From: an uncultured Paraprevotella sp.
GTDB taxonomy: Bacteria > Bacteroidota > Bacteroidia > Bacteroidales > Bacteroidaceae
Direction of reading: 5' to 3'
Length of the DNA: 10,012 bases
Assembly: GCA_910584955.1 (NCBI GenBank)
Contig: CAJUDC010000096.1
Coordinates: forward strand, 1-10,012
Part shown: positions 8,442 to 10,012 of the stretch, piece by piece
How positions within the stretch are numbered: position 1 is the stretch's first letter
How the letters are laid out: every line of letters begins with the position of its first letter
Position numbers and translations under genes: made by a program
Notes under the pieces: generated by a model
What the model was told of the DNA's origin: nothing
The model's input: the letters and a program-made list of their open reading frames with translations, nothing else
Database searches by the model: none

Positions 8442-8468
8442 ATTCACCGTTAATCCAATTATCGTATC

Positions 8469-8502
8469 GTCCTCCTGTCTTCCCGGGCAGGAGGACTTTT
8501 TT
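8469..8502 (+). terminator. Rho-independent terminator after galK
   Basis: An 11-bp GC-rich stem (8469-8479 pairing with 8486-8496, one T-G wobble, the nine outer pairs all Watson-Crick) closes a six-base loop (8480-8485) and is followed by six T (8497-8502). The upstream flank has no A-run, so it works in the + direction only. It ends the galM-gluP-galK transcript and insulates it from the exported epimerase gene. Confidence 0.92.
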
Positions 8503-8732
8503 ATCCGGCGGTCGAACAATCTGCTCCGTCTCTTTTCCATATCGCCATACCAATCCCTATTACGACTTCCCCAGAAAATTTTCTTACCCCATAGCTATTT
8601 TGCCATACGGCCTATCCGCACCTATATGAAAAGCACCTCATTGTCCGTAGTCCTCCCGTTTTTTCATTTTTTCTTTCATTAGAAACAAACCCTCCCCATA
8701 TCCCCTATGCTAAATCCGTTAACAAAAGAATC

Positions 8733-8750
8733 GATAAGCATACGCATATC
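8733..8750. promoter_or_regulatory. Imperfect palindrome, possible operator
   Basis: GATAAGCATACGCATATC reads as an 18-bp inverted repeat with 7 of 9 pairs matching. It is the size of a typical dimeric regulator site, about 190 bp before the best promoter element. A related CATACG occurs again at 8803-8808 inside a perfect 8-bp palindrome, ATACGTAT (8804-8811). No regulator is known from this window; chance occurrence in AT-rich DNA is possible. Confidence 0.28.
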
Positions 8751-8764
8751 CAAAAATTGAAAAG

Positions 8765-8789
8765 CCCATAAAAAAACAATATTTGTGGG
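8765..8789 (+). repeat. Inverted repeat with TTTGTGGG arm
   Basis: CCCATAAA (8765-8772) and TTTGTGGG (8782-8789) can pair over 8 bp with one U-G wobble around a nine-base loop. The right arm overlaps AATATTTG (8778-8785), one base off the Bacteroides -7 consensus, with an ATTG 18 bp upstream (8756-8759). It could be a weak second promoter with a hairpin over its -7, or simply a small stem. Confidence 0.27.
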
Positions 8790-8848
8790 AAAAGACAATC
8801 ATCATACGTATTTCAATAGCATAAAGAGAGGCTAATTTCTCCTTTATT

Positions 8849-8874
8849 TACCCTTATCAAAGAAAAAAAGGGTA
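8849..8874. repeat. Inverted repeat TACCCTT / AAGGGTA
   Basis: Perfect 7-bp arms at 8849-8855 and 8868-8874 are separated by 12 bases. The right arm is part of the first copy of the A-rich direct repeat at 8859-8874. Candidate regulator site or small hairpin upstream of the exported epimerase. Confidence 0.3.
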
Positions 8875-8918
8875 TTTGAAAGAAAAAAAGTGTAACGAGA
8901 ACACCTATAAAGAAAAAA
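8859..8918 (+). repeat. Direct A-tract repeats with helical phasing
   Basis: A 16-bp unit, AAAGAAAAAAAGGGTA (8859-8874), is repeated with one change (AAAGAAAAAAAGTGTA, 8879-8894) exactly 20 bp on. A shorter third copy, AAAGAAAAAA, starts at 8909, 30 bp further. All spacings are multiples of about one helical turn. Phased A-tracts are known to bend DNA. The array ends six bases before the -7 element at 8924, so it may be a bent upstream element or tandem sites for an activator. Confidence 0.5.
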
Positions 8919-8923
8919 TATTA

Positions 8924-8931
8924 TATATTTG
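8924..8931 (+). promoter_or_regulatory. Bacteroides -7 promoter element for exported epimerase
   Basis: TATATTTG is a perfect TAnnTTTG -7 element. No TTTG lies at the expected -33 position (about 8899-8904), which suggests a weak promoter that needs an activator. Transcription would start near 8938, giving a leader of about 48 bases before the ATG at 8986. Confidence 0.6.
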
Positions 8932-8985
8932 TAGTGATAAAGAAGTGAAAAAGGAATATACTTAACCATATAAAAACTAATAACC

Positions 8986-10012
8986 ATGAAAAGCTTTAAA
9001 AACGGCCTGTTCGGTTCGAGTATGGCATTGGCATTATGTTGCGCATGCAGCCAGCAGGCCACGGAGCAACTCACCGAATCGGGGTTGAATCCTCAAAACT
9101 ATGTCAGTGAAGTACGAGGCAAACAGACAGCCCTTTATACGCTGAAAAATACCAACGGTATGGAAGTGTGCATCACCAATCTGGGAGGTCGCGTGGTTTC
9201 CATTGTCGTACCGGATAAAAACGATAGTCTGCGCGACGTGGTACTAGGCTTTGATAACGTAAACTATTATGCCAATCTGGACGGGAACACTCCCAGCGAT
9301 TTCGGAGCAGCCATCGGTCGCTATGCTAACCGTATCAACAAAGGACAGATCGTTATCGACGGCGACAGCATACAACTCCCCGTCAACAATTTCGGACATT
9401 GCCTGCACGGCGGCCCCGAAGGATGGCAATATCAGGTATATCAGGGAGAGCAGGTGAACGACAGCACCGTGACGATGACAATGGATTCTCCCGACGGTGA
9501 CGCCAACTTCCCCGGTGCCGTGAAAGCTGTAGTCACGTATGCCCTGACAGCGGATAATGCACTGGATATCCGCTACGAAGCCACAACAAGCAAGAAAACC
9601 GTCATCAACATGACCAACCACTGCTACTTCAATCTGAGCGGCGATCCCACAAGCCCTATCACAGACCATATCGTATACATCAACGCCGACCATTACACAC
9701 CGGTAGATTCGACCTACATGACTACGGGTGAAATAGCTCCTGTAAACGGAACGCCGATGGACTTCACTACACCTCATGCCATTGGCCAAGACATCAAAAA
9801 GTTCGACTTCGAACAAATAAAGAACGGTAACGGCTTTGATCACAACTGGTGTCTGAACACACAGGGAAACGACACGCAAGTAGCCGCCCGCGTAGTATGC
9901 CCTACTACAGGTATCTGCTTGGAAGTATACACCAACGAACCGGGTATTCAAGTATACTCCGGTAACTTTTTGGACGGCACGTCCCCCGGCAAAAAAGGCA
10001 TTGCCTATAACC
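8986..10012 (+). CDS. Exported aldose 1-epimerase, probable lipoprotein (3' end cut by window edge)
   Basis: A second galactose mutarotase family protein; 342 codons are visible and the frame runs off the window. Residues 1-21 look like a lipoprotein signal peptide: basic start (MKSFKNG), hydrophobic core (SSMALALCCA) and Cys21 followed by SQQ, with Ala at -1; Cys18 or Cys19 are less likely attachment sites. No acidic stretch follows the Cys, so there is no sign of surface-export targeting and it most likely faces the periplasm. Active-site landmarks are complete: GRYANR, His141 in LHGG, His212 in MTNHCYFNL, Asp285 in GFDHNW and catalytic Glu318 in TNEPGIQVYSGN. It would equilibrate sugar anomers outside the inner membrane before uptake. 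It has its own regulatory region and is separated from the gal operon by a terminator, so it is probably controlled separately. Sugar specificity cannot be read from the sequence. Confidence 0.92.
   Translation, partial: MKSFKNGLFGSSMALALCCACSQQATEQLTESGLNPQNYVSEVRGKQTALYTLKNTNGMEVCITNLGGRVVSIVVPDKNDSLRDVVLGFDNVNYYANLDGNTPSDFGAAIGRYANRINKGQIVIDGDSIQLPVNNFGHCLHGGPEGWQYQVYQGEQVNDSTVTMTMDSPDGDANFPGAVKAVVTYALTADNALDIRYEATTSKKTVINMTNHCYFNLSGDPTSPITDHIVYINADHYTPVDSTYMTTGEIAPVNGTPMDFTTPHAIGQDIKKFDFEQIKNGNGFDHNWCLNTQGNDTQVAARVVCPTTGICLEVYTNEPGIQVYSGNFLDGTSPGKKGIAYN

Larger units (their letters stand above)
8503..8985. other. Gene-free 483-bp intergenic region
   Basis: No convincing coding region on either strand; the open frames are short, start inside galK or cross the terminator. 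About 8503-8690 is pyrimidine-rich on the + strand with T-runs (8659-8664, 8669-8674) and shows no clear hairpin. About 8700-8985 is A-rich and holds the inverted repeats, phased A-tracts and -7 element listed separately. That half is the likely regulatory region of the exported epimerase. I see no tRNA, riboswitch or insertion-sequence ends. Confidence 0.7.

Noticed and set aside
8650..8674. Second copy of GTCCTCC followed by T-runs, as a possible second terminator
   Set aside because: There is no complementary arm before the T-runs, so no hairpin forms; the likeness to the galK terminator arm is only 7 bases.
8404..8682. 92-codon + strand frame after galK
   Set aside because: It starts inside galK in another frame and runs through the terminator hairpin; its composition is that of pyrimidine-rich noncoding DNA.
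8503..8690. Possible small RNA or small-protein gene in the pyrimidine-rich part of the gap
   Set aside because: No promoter plus terminator pair and no open frame over about 15 codons with a sensible start was found on the minus strand.

Overview
This window looks like chromosomal core and metabolic DNA from a Bacteroides or closely related Bacteroidales. Two things point there. The proteins are of Bacteroidales type: a YbiT-like ABC-F ATPase, GrpE, DnaJ, FolC, an FHS-family sugar transporter, galactokinase and two aldose 1-epimerases. The recognisable promoter elements follow the Bacteroides primary-sigma pattern (TTTG, about 20 bp, TAnnTTTG) rather than the E. coli -35/-10 pattern, and leaders are A-rich with weak or no Shine-Dalgarno sequences. 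All seven genes are on the + strand. I cannot name the species.

Bases 1-4753 form a housekeeping block. It opens with an ABC-F ATPase cut by the left edge. A 67-bp gap with nested inverted repeats follows, then grpE, dnaJ and folC with gaps of 26 and 14 bp, which suggests one transcript. GrpE and DnaJ are the nucleotide-exchange factor and J-domain co-chaperone of DnaK; dnaK itself is not in the window. FolC adds glutamates to folates.

Bases 4754-8502 form a galactose uptake and phosphorylation operon: a promoter (4794-4825), cytoplasmic galM, a glucose/galactose MFS transporter, galK, and a strong intrinsic terminator (8469-8502). The transporter brings the hexose in, GalM interconverts its anomers, and GalK phosphorylates alpha-galactose. 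galT and galE are not present here.

Bases 8503-8985 hold no convincing gene. The first part is pyrimidine-rich and featureless. The second part is A-rich, with several small inverted repeats, A-tracts spaced by multiples of 10 bp and a perfect Bacteroides -7 element (8924-8931). This is the regulatory region of the last gene, a second aldose 1-epimerase with a lipoprotein-type signal peptide. That gene starts at 8986 and runs off the right edge. The two epimerases therefore appear to act on opposite sides of the inner membrane.

I saw no mobile element, CRISPR array, tRNA, rRNA or new multi-gene system. The most interesting points are the decayed second ATP site of the ABC-F protein and the structured regulatory region before the exported epimerase.
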